64,000 bases of DNA, from assembly GCA_902779055.1 (NCBI GenBank), contig CACZAD010000014.1, forward strand, positions 55,988 to 119,987. The letters are read 5' to 3'. The notes below the pieces were generated by a model. The model saw nothing but the letters and a program-made list of their open reading frames with translations, ran no database searches and was not told the origin of the DNA. This document shows, piece by piece, positions 23,972-32,436 of this stretch. Position 1 is the stretch's first letter. Every line of letters begins with the position of its first letter. A program made the position numbers and the translations under genes. This DNA is from Fibrobacter succinogenes (GTDB lineage Bacteria; Fibrobacterota; Fibrobacteria; Fibrobacterales; Fibrobacteraceae).

Positions 23972-24930
23972 TGAAAAAAGTACTTGGTATGGGCGCCGCC
24001 CTTGTTGATATTTTGGCTAATGTGAGCGATGAATGGATGGCAGCTCAAGGCGTCCAGAAAGGCGGCATGAACATGGTGGATTGGCCGCAGATGGAAAAGT
24101 TCCTTGGCTCTCTTGAAAATCCGATTCGTGTTCCGGGCGGTTCTACTTGTAATACTATGGTGGGCGTGGCCCGTCTCGGTGGCAAGGCTGCTTTTATCAG
24201 CAAGGTGGGCGATGACGAACTTGGCAAGCTCTTCCAGGACCATTTGAAGAACAACGGCGTCGAATCGAAGGTGGGTCTTTCGAGCGCTGCGACGGGCTGT
24301 GTGTTCTCTGCCGTGACTCCGGATGCCCAGCGTTCGATGTGGACGTACCTTGGGGCTTCGGACTTTTTGGGTTCCGATGATTTTACTCCGGCTCTCTATG
24401 ATGGTGTGGGCCTCCTCTATGCCGAAGGCTACCGTGCTTTTAACGGCGAATGCTTCAAGAAGTCTTTTGAATTGGCTCGTTCGCTCGGCGTTGAAACGGC
24501 TCTCGACTTTAGCTCCTTTGGTGTGGTCGAAGCTTGCCGCAAGCTGTTCGATGAACTCTTTGAAAACAAGATGATCGATATCATCATCGCAAACGAAGAC
24601 GAAGCTTTTGCTTATGCGGGCGTCAAGGAAGAAGCCGCCCTCGAAGTTTTGGCCAAGAAGGCTAAGGTCGCTGTCGTGAAGATCGGCAAGCGCGGTGCCT
24701 TGATCGCGAAGGATGGCAAGATTACTCGCGTGTCGGCGGGTGCGGCCAAGGCCATCGATACGACGGGTGCTGGTGACCTCTGGGCATCGGGATTCTTGTA
24801 TGGTTATATGAACGGCTGGGATATGGAACGCTCGGGCAACCTCGGTAGTATCGTCTCGAACGAAGTCGTCCAGGTGATGGGCGCCCAGATTCCTGAAGAG
24901 GGCTGGAAGCGTATTTACGCCCAGATGTAA
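23971..24930 (+). CDS. PfkB-family sugar/nucleoside kinase, adenosine-kinase-like
   Basis: A 319-aa ribokinase-fold kinase. The GG motif VPGGSTCNTMVGVARLGG and the C-terminal signature DTTGAGDLWASGFLYG, with catalytic Asp, are both present. KVGDDELGKLFQDHLKNNGV is the typical substrate-lid region. The closest general resemblance is to adenosine kinase or fructokinase-like bacterial PfkB proteins; the substrate cannot be decided by eye. Codon use is highly biased, suggesting good expression. Confidence 0.88.
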   Translation: MKKVLGMGAALVDILANVSDEWMAAQGVQKGGMNMVDWPQMEKFLGSLENPIRVPGGSTCNTMVGVARLGGKAAFISKVGDDELGKLFQDHLKNNGVESKVGLSSAATGCVFSAVTPDAQRSMWTYLGASDFLGSDDFTPALYDGVGLLYAEGYRAFNGECFKKSFELARSLGVETALDFSSFGVVEACRKLFDELFENKMIDIIIANEDEAFAYAGVKEEAALEVLAKKAKVAVVKIGKRGALIAKDGKITRVSAGAAKAIDTTGAGDLWASGFLYGYMNGWDMERSGNLGSIVSNEVVQVMGAQIPEEGWKRIYAQM

Positions 24931-24945
24931 TCGAGGAACGGTATC

Positions 24946-25386
24946 ATGGTTTCTGTTGTGCGTCCTTTTGTGATGTTGCTTGCCGTTCTTGCATTTGCGG
25001 TGGCGCCCGTGCTTGCTGAGAATGCAAAAAACGGTGAAGCTCTGGATAGCGAAAAGGCGGAACTTGTCGCTGAAATTGCCGTCCGCGATAGCGTGATGGC
25101 GCTTCACGATAGCGCTTGTACCGTCGAAAAGAAGTCGCTCCGTTCGGATCTTGAAGTCGAGCGTGCCAAGTGCGAAAACTGGGAACAGAGCTACAACACC
25201 TTGAAGAAGAGCAACGAAACCTGTGCCAAGGCGTTGAGCGTTGCTCTCGAGGCTAGCCAGGAACAAGCCCAGAAAGACAAAAAGGAAAAAGAAGAAAAGG
25301 AATCTTCTGACCGTGCGATGGCGTCTGTCTCGATGCTTGGTAGTTTTGGCATCGGGATGCTCATCATGTGGCTTATCATGAAGTAG
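24946..25386 (+). CDS. Exported coiled-coil protein with C-terminal membrane anchor
   Basis: A 146-aa protein with a signal peptide (PFVMLLAVLAFAVAPVLAE), a charged coiled-coil region (about 35-115, Glu/Lys/Ala-rich with regular Leu/Val), and a C-terminal hydrophobic span (SMLGSFGIGMLIMWLIM). A periplasmic rod tethered to the inner membrane is the likely topology. I recognise no family. SD GAGG; it follows the kinase by 15 bases and precedes the choice-of-anchor I gene. Confidence 0.7.
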   Translation: MVSVVRPFVMLLAVLAFAVAPVLAENAKNGEALDSEKAELVAEIAVRDSVMALHDSACTVEKKSLRSDLEVERAKCENWEQSYNTLKKSNETCAKALSVALEASQEQAQKDKKEKEEKESSDRAMASVSMLGSFGIGMLIMWLIMK

Positions 25387-25442
25387 TTGACGGAGTTCAC
25401 TTTAAAAGAGTTTATCGCGGTCTTGCCGCACAAAGGGATGGT

Positions 25443-27017
25443 ATGAAAAAATTCGCTTTAGTCTGTAGCTTGCTCCTGGGCACAACCTTTGGTGCGGGAG
25501 TCTCGTTTGCAAAAAAATCGGAGGCCTCGGCAGGTCCGTTCCAGAAGGGCTCGGTGCTAAAGCAGATTGCTTCGGTTCCTATGACGACGGCCGAAATTTC
25601 GGCGTTTATGCCCGAAAAGAAGGTCCTGTTTGTCGTCGGCGGCGAAAACGTGATGGAAGTGGTCAGTTTGGCCGATCCGTCGAACCCGAAAAAAGTTAGC
25701 GAAGTGAAGTTGCCGGGCGGAGCCTCCAGCGTGACGGTCTTTGGCGACCTCGTGGCGGTGAGCCTCTTGAACAACCCTGAATGGAAAAAGGGGCACGTGC
25801 AGGTGATGCGCTACAACAAGGGTGTCGAAGTCCTCGGTGTCCACGAACTTTGCTACATGCCCGACATGATCACGTTTACTCCGGACGGAAAGAACTTGCT
25901 TGTCGCTTGCGAAGGTTCGCCGGATGAATCGTTCTCTGAAGATCCTGCAGGCGGTATTGGCGTTCTGTCGATTGGATCTGCCAAGGTGGATGCAAAGTCC
26001 TGGGCAAAGCCACAAAAGACTGTTGTGGGTTTTGATGGGCTTGACTCGCTAAAGCTGATGGCGGCAGGAGTCCGCAAGACGGGCGTGAAGAGCTTTGTGC
26101 AGTCGCTTGAACCGGAATACATCACCGTTGCGCCTGATGCCAAGACCGCTTGGGTGAGCCTGCAAGAGAACAATGCTCTTGTCAAGTTCGATGTCGAGGC
26201 CAAGAAAATTCTGGATGTTTTCCCGCTGGGGTATGTCGATCATTCCATGCCGGGTTTTGGACTTGACGTCAAGAAGAATAAGACCATCGAAATCAAGAAT
26301 TATCCGTTGCGAGGCTTGCGCCAGCCGGATGGGATTTCTTCGTTCTCGGTGAATGGACTGACGTTTGTCTTGACGGCGAATGAAGGGTCTCCGGTCAACG
26401 ATTACAAGGCCTGGACTGATGTGACGACTCCGATGATGCTTTCGCAGCAGGGAGTCCTTGATCCGAGCGTGTTTACGGCCGGCGTCCTTGAGGATCTGAA
26501 AAATGTGACTGTCAGCAACTTGGAACGTTGCGATGTTGCGCCGGATAAAACGGCAAATGGAAAATGCCCTTACATGTATTCTTTTGGCACGCGTTCCATC
26601 AGCATTTTTGATGGCGCTACGGGTCATTTGATGTGGGACTCTGGCGATGTGTTTGAACAGACTGTCGCTCGCCTGGCTCCGGATTACTTTAACTGGAATT
26701 CCAAGAAGGGCAAGGTCAAGATGGATGCCCGCAGCGAAGACAAAGGCTGCGAACCGGAAAACGTGACATCGGGTGTCGTCGGGGACAAGCGTTATGTCTT
26801 TGCGGGACTTGAACGCACGAGTGCCGTCGCTGTGTTCGATGTGACGGGCATCGAAACTGGACACGAGCCTAAGCTTGTGGACTTCTACTTGAATCCAAAG
26901 GACCGCGGCCCTGAAGGCATCCTGTTTATCCCTGCCGAAAAGAGCCCAAATGGCGAACCGCTTTTAGTCGTCGGCTATGAATACAGCAAAACCCTCGCAG
27001 TGTATACTGTGAAATAG
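25443..27017 (+). CDS. Secreted choice-of-anchor I / beta-propeller protein
   Basis: A 524-aa exported protein. The start is ATG 25443 (GGGATGG just upstream), giving a clean signal peptide MKKFALVCSLLLGTTFGAGVSFA. The body repeats strand-rich blades: VLFVVGGENVMEVVSLADPSNP, DMITFTPDGKNLLVACEGSPDE, EYITVAPDAKTAWVSLQENNALVKFD, TFVLTANEGSPVNDYKAW, RSISIFDGATG and PEGILFIPAEKSPNGEPLLVVGYEYS. These match the choice-of-anchor I family often annotated as alkaline-phosphatase-like. No phosphatase active site is identifiable, so catalysis is not claimed. Confidence 0.8.
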   Translation: MKKFALVCSLLLGTTFGAGVSFAKKSEASAGPFQKGSVLKQIASVPMTTAEISAFMPEKKVLFVVGGENVMEVVSLADPSNPKKVSEVKLPGGASSVTVFGDLVAVSLLNNPEWKKGHVQVMRYNKGVEVLGVHELCYMPDMITFTPDGKNLLVACEGSPDESFSEDPAGGIGVLSIGSAKVDAKSWAKPQKTVVGFDGLDSLKLMAAGVRKTGVKSFVQSLEPEYITVAPDAKTAWVSLQENNALVKFDVEAKKILDVFPLGYVDHSMPGFGLDVKKNKTIEIKNYPLRGLRQPDGISSFSVNGLTFVLTANEGSPVNDYKAWTDVTTPMMLSQQGVLDPSVFTAGVLEDLKNVTVSNLERCDVAPDKTANGKCPYMYSFGTRSISIFDGATGHLMWDSGDVFEQTVARLAPDYFNWNSKKGKVKMDARSEDKGCEPENVTSGVVGDKRYVFAGLERTSAVAVFDVTGIETGHEPKLVDFYLNPKDRGPEGILFIPAEKSPNGEPLLVVGYEYSKTLAVYTVK

Positions 27018-27305
27018 GTTCTCTGTGTTAAAGTAAATTTCAGAAGCATTAATATTATTAAAAGGATTAGCGTTTTTTAATACAAAAAGCGTCGGCCAAG
27101 GTATTTTCTTCGCAGTAGCGTGCAAAACGAGTGTCGCGAACGACTGCTAGCAGGCGTTCATGACCGAGTGAAGCCGCTGACGCCATAGGCGTCAAAAGCA
27201 TCAAAGGCGAATGCTGCGGTTGCACTTGTGCAAACATAGCTGAGCCGTAATTGCTGATGCTGAAAGCATCCACTCCGAGCTGGGTTTTTTTTTCATGTAA
27301 TGAAT
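27018..27305. other. 288-base gene-free gap with a repeat and hairpins
   Basis: Downstream of the choice-of-anchor I gene and of convergent hrpB. It contains the 79-bp repeat (27118-27196), further small palindromes (TGCTGATGCTGAAAGCATC; TTGCACTTGTGCAA) and a T9 tract after GAGCTGGG near 27285-27295. Short open frames here overlap the repeat and look non-coding. The T9 tract could end transcription from the plus strand. Confidence 0.5.
27118..27196. repeat. 79-bp interspersed repeat, copy A
   Basis: Begins GCGTGCAAAACGAGTGTCGC and ends GACGCC-ATA-GGCGTCAAA. It aligns without gaps over 79 bases with 38699-38777: the first 20 bases are identical, the middle hairpin differs (CTGCTAGCAG here), ATGACCGAGTG is identical, and a compensated GACGCC/GGCGTC hairpin closes the element. 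A diverged relative lies within 8023-8127. Confidence 0.8.
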
Positions 27306-29969
27306 TTACATGACTTTTTCAGGCCACGGATGTTTTGGGTATCTCCCTCGTAATTCCTTACGGACTTCGGCGTATGTGTTCTGCCAGAAGCTCGTGAGAT
27401 CCCATGTCTTTTGGATCGTGCGAAAGTTCGGTGCCAAAATGTCGTAGCGAACTTTGAGATGACCGTCGGCGATTTTATGTTCGCCACGGAGCTGCATAAA
27501 GTCTTCGATGCGTGCCGATATTTCGACAAGAACTCCGTCTGCACTTTGGACGATTTTGCCACTGCTCTGTTCGTCGGCGGTTGCGACCGGCAAATAGCTG
27601 TAACGTGCGCGCTTGCCGTTGGGCAGAACATAGTGGTCGGGGAATGTCTTTTGCAACCAAGCTAACATCGATTTTCCAAAGTAGTCTTCGACGATGTTCC
27701 TGTAACGATCGTCGTTGATGTCACGCAGCAAAAAGATGCCGTCGGTGAGTTCGTTGAAGATCAGTTCCATATCTTCATCGTTGAATTCTGGGAGCCCAAA
27801 GTCGGGGTAAAGCTTTGACGCAAGGCGCATCTTGATGAGGAGCGTCTGCATATCTTCGGTCATATAGCGGCCTGTCCAGTTTTCTTTTTCGAGCTTGTCC
27901 CTCCAGGCTTCTACGGTAAGCTCTTTAAGTTTTTCGAGAACCTTGGGCGATGCTTCTTGCGGGAGGACTTCCTTACGGCTGATTTCGCGGACTTCGCCCG
28001 TGGGCGATTGGTCTTCGTGAATTTCGACTCCGATAAAGCGTTCTTGACCGCTGCGCCACAGAAGTTCGTAACGCACGACTTCGTTGTCGCCACCGAGCAG
28101 CTCTTGCGGAATGGGGGCATAAAGGCTGACGCGAAGTTCCGACTTGCTCCCGCCTCCGGTTCGCAACATCGTGAGGGCGAGTAATGCGTAGGGCGGTTCT
28201 GCGACTTGCAAACGGATGGTATTGCCGTTGCTTAACTTGTATGCGTTTCCGCTTGGCGTGGCAAGCCTGTCCGGGAAGGCGTCGAGCAGTTGCTTGCAGA
28301 TGAATTGTGAAGATGGGGCTTCGCCCTCTTTGATGTTGCCGTTTTTGTCATGCCCGCCTTGAACTCTTTGATCACTTAGTGCTTTAGCACTTATGTGAGC
28401 ATAATCCGCGTATGGGGAGGGCATCTCCTTTAGGGTGCCTCGAAAGTCGCGGAGTTGCCTTAGCGTAAAGCTCACTTCTTTTGGAACGTTTACGGCCTTA
28501 GAGAGCGTGTCCTTCGCGAGCGTGAGCAGATCCAATGAAACTTTGGACTTTTGTACAAATTCTGTACCTGAGTGGATCCATGCCATTGCGGCGAGCAGTA
28601 CGTCGGGGAGGTCTGCGGCGGATTTGGCCTTGGCGAGAATGAGGGCGAGCGGAATGCTTGAAATCGGAGTCTGGATGGTGCGCTTGCCAAGTTCGGTGAT
28701 GCGTCCGTCCTTGAGCATGCCGAAGTTCACGAGCAATGATGTGGCGACTTTTTCGCGGGCTTCCGGAATCGCCGTGGGCAGTTTTATTCTAGATCCTTCG
28801 ACGGAGTTTATCCCGGACTCCATTCCGGGACCTAGGATGACACTGCTTTCGAGCGCCGCTTTCTGCAATAAAAGTTCCGAGGGCTCGATTTGCAGAACTT
28901 CGGGCACGATGCCCTGTGGCATATGCTTCTCGGCATCTTCGGTCCAGAGGCGGATGGCACAACCGTTCTGCGTACGGCCGCTACGGCCACTGCGTTGGAT
29001 GGCGTTCTGCAATGAAATCGGAAGCGTGCGCAGCACGTTCACCTTTTCGCTGTCATCGTATTCGCTGACACGTTCGATGCCGCTATCGACAACGCCGGTG
29101 ACGTTCGGTACGGTAATGGATGTTTCTGCGATGTTGGTCGTAAAGATGACTCGCGGACGTTCCGTTTCTTCGAAAATGCGGTCTTGCGTTTCGCGGTCTT
29201 GGCCGCCGTAGAGTTCAAGGAACTCTGCGACATTGTCGCCAAGCGCCTCGCTTGCGGCGGTATGGCATTTGGCGATTTCTGCTTTACCCGGCAAGAATAC
29301 GAGCGTGGTCTGCCAGATGTTGTTGCGGTAAAGCGTTCGCAATGCGCGCACGACTTCGCTTTCGATTCCTTGGCCGGTCGTGATGTTCACGCCCGAGGCG
29401 GGCTTCTGGTGTAGAATTTGCACTGGGTAAAGCGGATGCCCGAGTTGCAGGCATTTTACGCCGAGCGCTTCTTCAAGTTCGCTTCGGTTCAGTGCCGCCG
29501 ACATCACGGCTACGCGTGGCTGAGTCGTTCCCGCTTTGAACGGTAATTTTCCGTTAAAATACGCGAACAGCAAGTCCATATCGGCACGGCGTTCGTGGTA
29601 TTCATCGAACACCACCCATTCTGCGTCGAGCTTTCCGTGCAATAGTTCCTGTAAAAAGTTTCCGTAGGTTTGGAACAGAATTCTCGTTTCGCCCGATTTG
29701 CAGCTGTCTTGCATGAACTGGTAGCCGACAGTCTTTCCGCACGGCTCGTTGTGGAGTTTCGCGGAGTACTGGGCGAGTGCAAGTGCTGCAATTCTTCTCG
29801 GCTGCAAAACGACAATGCGACCTTTAAAGTGCCTGCTCAGGAACCATGGGATGTACAAGGATTTACCGCTGCCGGTGGGGGCTTCGATAAGCAGGTTCCG
29901 TGAAGACTCGACGGCGTTGATGAGCTTGTCTTCTTCTTCGGCAATGGCTAAATCTTTGTATGTGCGCAT
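27306..29969 (-). CDS. hrpB: DEAH-box ATP-dependent helicase HrpB
   Basis: About 887 aa from ATG 29969. Helicase motif I is EAPTGSGKS (about 29-37), motif II DEYHER (about 122-127), SAALNRSELEEALG is motif III-like, FTTNIAETSITVP is motif V and QRSGRSGR motif VI. The C-terminal half is the HrpB-specific region (PNGKRARYSYL; ISARIEDFMQL..; HLKVRYDILAPNFR..TWDLTSFW). HrpB is widespread and poorly characterised, thought to remodel RNA or RNP. Two stretches of the protein (about 376-394 and 513-541) are encoded by interspersed palindromic repeats in frame. Slightly longer than typical HrpB, in agreement with those insertions. Confidence 0.92.
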   Translation of the reverse strand: MRTYKDLAIAEEEDKLINAVESSRNLLIEAPTGSGKSLYIPWFLSRHFKGRIVVLQPRRIAALALAQYSAKLHNEPCGKTVGYQFMQDSCKSGETRILFQTYGNFLQELLHGKLDAEWVVFDEYHERRADMDLLFAYFNGKLPFKAGTTQPRVAVMSAALNRSELEEALGVKCLQLGHPLYPVQILHQKPASGVNITTGQGIESEVVRALRTLYRNNIWQTTLVFLPGKAEIAKCHTAASEALGDNVAEFLELYGGQDRETQDRIFEETERPRVIFTTNIAETSITVPNVTGVVDSGIERVSEYDDSEKVNVLRTLPISLQNAIQRSGRSGRTQNGCAIRLWTEDAEKHMPQGIVPEVLQIEPSELLLQKAALESSVILGPGMESGINSVEGSRIKLPTAIPEAREKVATSLLVNFGMLKDGRITELGKRTIQTPISSIPLALILAKAKSAADLPDVLLAAMAWIHSGTEFVQKSKVSLDLLTLAKDTLSKAVNVPKEVSFTLRQLRDFRGTLKEMPSPYADYAHISAKALSDQRVQGGHDKNGNIKEGEAPSSQFICKQLLDAFPDRLATPSGNAYKLSNGNTIRLQVAEPPYALLALTMLRTGGGSKSELRVSLYAPIPQELLGGDNEVVRYELLWRSGQERFIGVEIHEDQSPTGEVREISRKEVLPQEASPKVLEKLKELTVEAWRDKLEKENWTGRYMTEDMQTLLIKMRLASKLYPDFGLPEFNDEDMELIFNELTDGIFLLRDINDDRYRNIVEDYFGKSMLAWLQKTFPDHYVLPNGKRARYSYLPVATADEQSSGKIVQSADGVLVEISARIEDFMQLRGEHKIADGHLKVRYDILAPNFRTIQKTWDLTSFWQNTYAEVRKELRGRYPKHPWPEKVM
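28346..28432. repeat. Palindromic repeat inside hrpB, related to 55588-55720
   Basis: TGTCATGCCCGCCTTGA, a variable hairpin (AGTGCTTTAGCACT), then TAATCCGCGTATGGGGAGGG and CATCTCCTTTAG. The intergenic element at 55588 has the same order: TGTCATTCCCGACTTGA, hairpin, TGATCCGCGTATGGGGAGGG. In hrpB it is read on the minus strand without stops (about residues 513-541). Confidence 0.8.
28791..28842. repeat. Palindromic TGTCATCC...GGATCT repeat inside hrpB
   Basis: On the minus strand this reads TGTCATCCTAGG, a CCCGGAATGGAGTCCGGG hairpin, then CGTCGAAGGATCT, the end pattern of common bacterial interspersed palindromes. It encodes residues about 376-394 of HrpB (SVILGPGMESGINSVEGSR), between the helicase core and the ratchet-like region. 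Confidence 0.75.
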
Positions 29970-30005
29970 TGTAGATTTTCTCTTTAGGTCTTTTTTAAAC
30001 AACAG

Positions 30006-30055
30006 ACCCCGGCACATTGACCGGGGTAAAATAAACTAACTTCCTACTTCCTACT
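30006..30055. repeat. CCCCGG hairpin plus TTCCTACT array
   Basis: ACCCCGG-CACATTGA-CCGGGGT hairpin (30006-30027) followed by AACTAACTTCCTACTTCCTACT (30034-30055), immediately before the stop of the minus-strand small membrane-protein gene. The hairpin lacks a T-run on either strand. Its arms match the hairpin repeats at 36971 and 56290. Confidence 0.6.
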
Positions 30056-30057
30056 AA

Positions 30058-30522
30058 TTATGCCTTCGGGTATCTCAGCTTTTCACCCGTAGCTTCGTCC
30101 ATGTAGGGCGGCTTGCCTTCGCGGAACTTCTGGTTGATGACCAAGTTCTGGAGTCTTCTGCGGATGCCGGCTTCGGTCTTGCAGAAGAAGAACACGACCT
30201 TGTTCGTTCCCGGAACCTGGAAAACGGCAAGCTTGAACTTCTGCGAAACAGCGCGGCGGAAAAACTTCACATCTTCTTTCTTCGGAATGACCTGATCGCT
30301 GCCCGGCTTGATTTCACAAATCATGTCGGCATCGGCAAGCAAGGCCTTGGACTTCTGCTGGAGAGCGAGGAAGTTCGGCTCGGTGCTCTTGCGGATATTT
30401 TCCATGTTGAACGGGCTTCTTGCCTTCAGGCCTTTAAGGGCACCACGAATGGCAAAAAACAAAACGACGACCACGACCAGGACTACCAGGTACGGCCAAT
30501 AGTTTGCAAAAAAGTCTAACAT
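30058..30522 (-). CDS. Small single-span membrane protein of unknown function
   Basis: About 154 aa from ATG 30522, which has an excellent GAGGTGATT SD. One N-terminal membrane span (YWPYLVVLVVVVVLFFAIRGAL) is followed by a basic cytosolic domain (FFRRAVSQKFKLAVFQVPGTNKVVFFFCKTEAGIRRRL) of mixed alpha/beta character. An upstream in-frame ATG at 30555 is less likely. I recognise no family. The promoter is probably in the 114-base gap shared with the divergent Omp85 gene. Confidence 0.7.
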   Translation of the reverse strand: MLDFFANYWPYLVVLVVVVVLFFAIRGALKGLKARSPFNMENIRKSTEPNFLALQQKSKALLADADMICEIKPGSDQVIPKKEDVKFFRRAVSQKFKLAVFQVPGTNKVVFFFCKTEAGIRRRLQNLVINQKFREGKPPYMDEATGEKLRYPKA

Positions 30523-30636
30523 AATCACCTCAGTTTGGTGCTTCAAATATAGCAATATTTAGTGTATTCGTCGAAAATGCAAAAATGGATGGAGAAATCC
30601 TTTAGTATCTTTAATTCACTATTGTAGGAAAAAGAT

Positions 30637-32343
30637 ATGAAAGTGTTAGGCTTAGTTCTGGGTGTTTTGGGGACTAGTGTTGGTTTATCATCTTCTTTTG
30701 CCGCGACTTATGCAGCTTCGTCGAATCCATTTCGTGAAGTCACGAACGAATGTACCGATGGGACTCCCATTGCGTCCATAAAGCTGAGCGGGCTTGAGCA
30801 TACTCAACCTCATGTGGTTTTACGCGAACTCATCCACAAGGCCGGGGATGCCTATTCTCAGGAAATCTTTGATACTGAGAAGCGCCGCCTGCAGGACTTG
30901 GATCTTTTTACCGATATTACGGTTACTTGCGAGCCGGCGGACGAATCGATTAATGATATGCTGGCCGATGCAATAGCCTTGGATCCTCCTCCCAAGACAA
31001 ATCAAAACTTCGTTCAAGAATCATCTACAAAAAAAGAAGTCATTGACGCTCTTGTTTCGAATCTTTCGGTAAATGCGGATTCGCTTTCGTCCTTGGTCTC
31101 ACGTCTTTCGCTGAGTACGGACACGATTTCGGCGCTTGTCGAATCGCTTCCGTCCAATGCCGATTCACTTTTGTCTATCGTGGCCCGCCTCTCGTTCAGT
31201 TCCGAAGAACTCTCGAACATTGTTTCTCGACTTTCGTCAAATACAAGTTCGCTTTCGGATAAGGCCTCTTCGAAGAATACGGAAAACGTCGACTCCTCTA
31301 GACCGACGTCTGGCGCAAGCTACCTCTCATCGGCCCATTCTCTGAATGCGGTCAGTGTCGTTTACCACTTTAACGAAATCTTCCGCTGGATTCCGTCGCC
31401 TGCAGGTAAAAAGACAGACCGCGATGGATTCATGCTTGGGCTTGCCCTTGCGAACCTGAACATCCTTGGCGAAGACATCCGTGCCGAGGTGCAGTACCGC
31501 ACGTCCATCGATCCGTTGTTCGATAACAACGAATATGCCTTTTATGCCAGTTCTCCGTATTTGCTTGGACTTCCGGTGGGCTGGAATTTTGAGTTCTTGC
31601 GCACGGATAGCTGGGACGACATTCGCAGGTTCCATGACGCCAGCTGGCTTGTTAGTTTAGATGCAAGCTGGAGGCTGTTGCCGCATTTTGCCGTTCTCGG
31701 AAAGACGGCTTACCGTTACCTTGAAGGTGGTCCGGGACACTTGCCGGAATTTGGTATCGGTTTTTCTGTGGATTTCCGCGATAGCGAAATTGACACGCGT
31801 AAGGGTATCTATTTCGAAAGTGCCGTGTCGCATATGGGTATTCGCGAAAAGAACGATGAAAGTTATACGGAATTCCTGGAAGATGCCCGTGCCTACTATT
31901 CGTTCGGCCCGTTTGTGACAAACGCTAATGCATTGGTCCGCTTGAGACCCGGCGATGTGAAACGCTATGACTACTTCTATCACGGTGGCGCCAATACCTT
32001 CCGTGGCCATGAATCGGATTCGTTGCATCTTGGCGAACACGAAGTGCTTTTGAACCTTGAAGAACGTTTTGTGCTGCTTGAACGTCGTCCGGCGTCGCTG
32101 TGGGGAATCAACTTCTTCTATGGAGTCCAGCTGGTGGCGGGTCTTGACGGTAGCCTGCTTTGGAGCAAGGGCCATCCGGGCTGGGATAACTACGAAGGAG
32201 CCGTTTACGGAGGCATCCATCTTGTGATTCCGGCGCTTGATCGAATCCGTTTTGAAGTGGGGTATAGCCCTGATCACGGTGAACCTGTATTCCACATCGG
32301 TCTCTTCGAAAAGACGACGTCGGCTCGTTGGCGCAGCAGGTGA
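30637..32343 (+). CDS. Omp85/BamA-superfamily outer-membrane protein with repeat linker
   Basis: A 568-aa exported protein. Signal peptide about 1-23. One POTRA-like domain (about 43-100: IASIKLSGLEHTQPHVVLRELIHKAGDAYS..RRLQDLDLFTDI). Then five gap-free 14-residue repeats (138-207), a Ser-rich spacer, and a C-terminal barrel (about 230-568) with Omp85 hallmarks: GIGFSVDFRDSEIDTRKGIYFE, YHGGANTFRGHESD (the lid-lock xRGF/Y-like region) and a final strand region. It is too small to be BamA itself (usually five POTRA); it resembles the single-POTRA barrels that export or insert surface proteins. SD AGGAAAAAG. Confidence 0.82.
   Translation: MKVLGLVLGVLGTSVGLSSSFAATYAASSNPFREVTNECTDGTPIASIKLSGLEHTQPHVVLRELIHKAGDAYSQEIFDTEKRRLQDLDLFTDITVTCEPADESINDMLADAIALDPPPKTNQNFVQESSTKKEVIDALVSNLSVNADSLSSLVSRLSLSTDTISALVESLPSNADSLLSIVARLSFSSEELSNIVSRLSSNTSSLSDKASSKNTENVDSSRPTSGASYLSSAHSLNAVSVVYHFNEIFRWIPSPAGKKTDRDGFMLGLALANLNILGEDIRAEVQYRTSIDPLFDNNEYAFYASSPYLLGLPVGWNFEFLRTDSWDDIRRFHDASWLVSLDASWRLLPHFAVLGKTAYRYLEGGPGHLPEFGIGFSVDFRDSEIDTRKGIYFESAVSHMGIREKNDESYTEFLEDARAYYSFGPFVTNANALVRLRPGDVKRYDYFYHGGANTFRGHESDSLHLGEHEVLLNLEERFVLLERRPASLWGINFFYGVQLVAGLDGSLLWSKGHPGWDNYEGAVYGGIHLVIPALDRIRFEVGYSPDHGEPVFHIGLFEKTTSARWRSR
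31048..31257 (+). repeat. Five tandem 42-bp repeats encoding 14-residue units
   Basis: Residues 138-151, 152-165, 166-179, 180-193 and 194-207 of the Omp85 protein align without gaps, with pattern x-[LI]-V-x-x-L-[SP]-x-[NS]-x-[DES]-x-[LI]-[SL]. Fourteen residues equal two heptads, which suggests a coiled coil. DNA identity between units is partial, so this is an old expansion. Confidence 0.85.
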
Positions 32344-32436
32344 GCCCCCTTGTTTTTCTGTAAATAAATGTTAAATTTATCTTACTGTATTGAATGAAAT
32401 AAAAATGTGGCTGAATGTCAAGCCTACGGAGAATAA

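Noticed and set aside
27067..27273. 68-codon frame in the gap between the choice-of-anchor I gene and hrpB
   Set aside because: It runs across the 79-bp repeat and palindromes and has no SD or family resemblance.
30006..30027. CCCCGG hairpin as a rho-independent terminator
   Set aside because: No T-run follows on either strand. Its arms match the dispersed hairpin repeats, so it is listed as a repeat.
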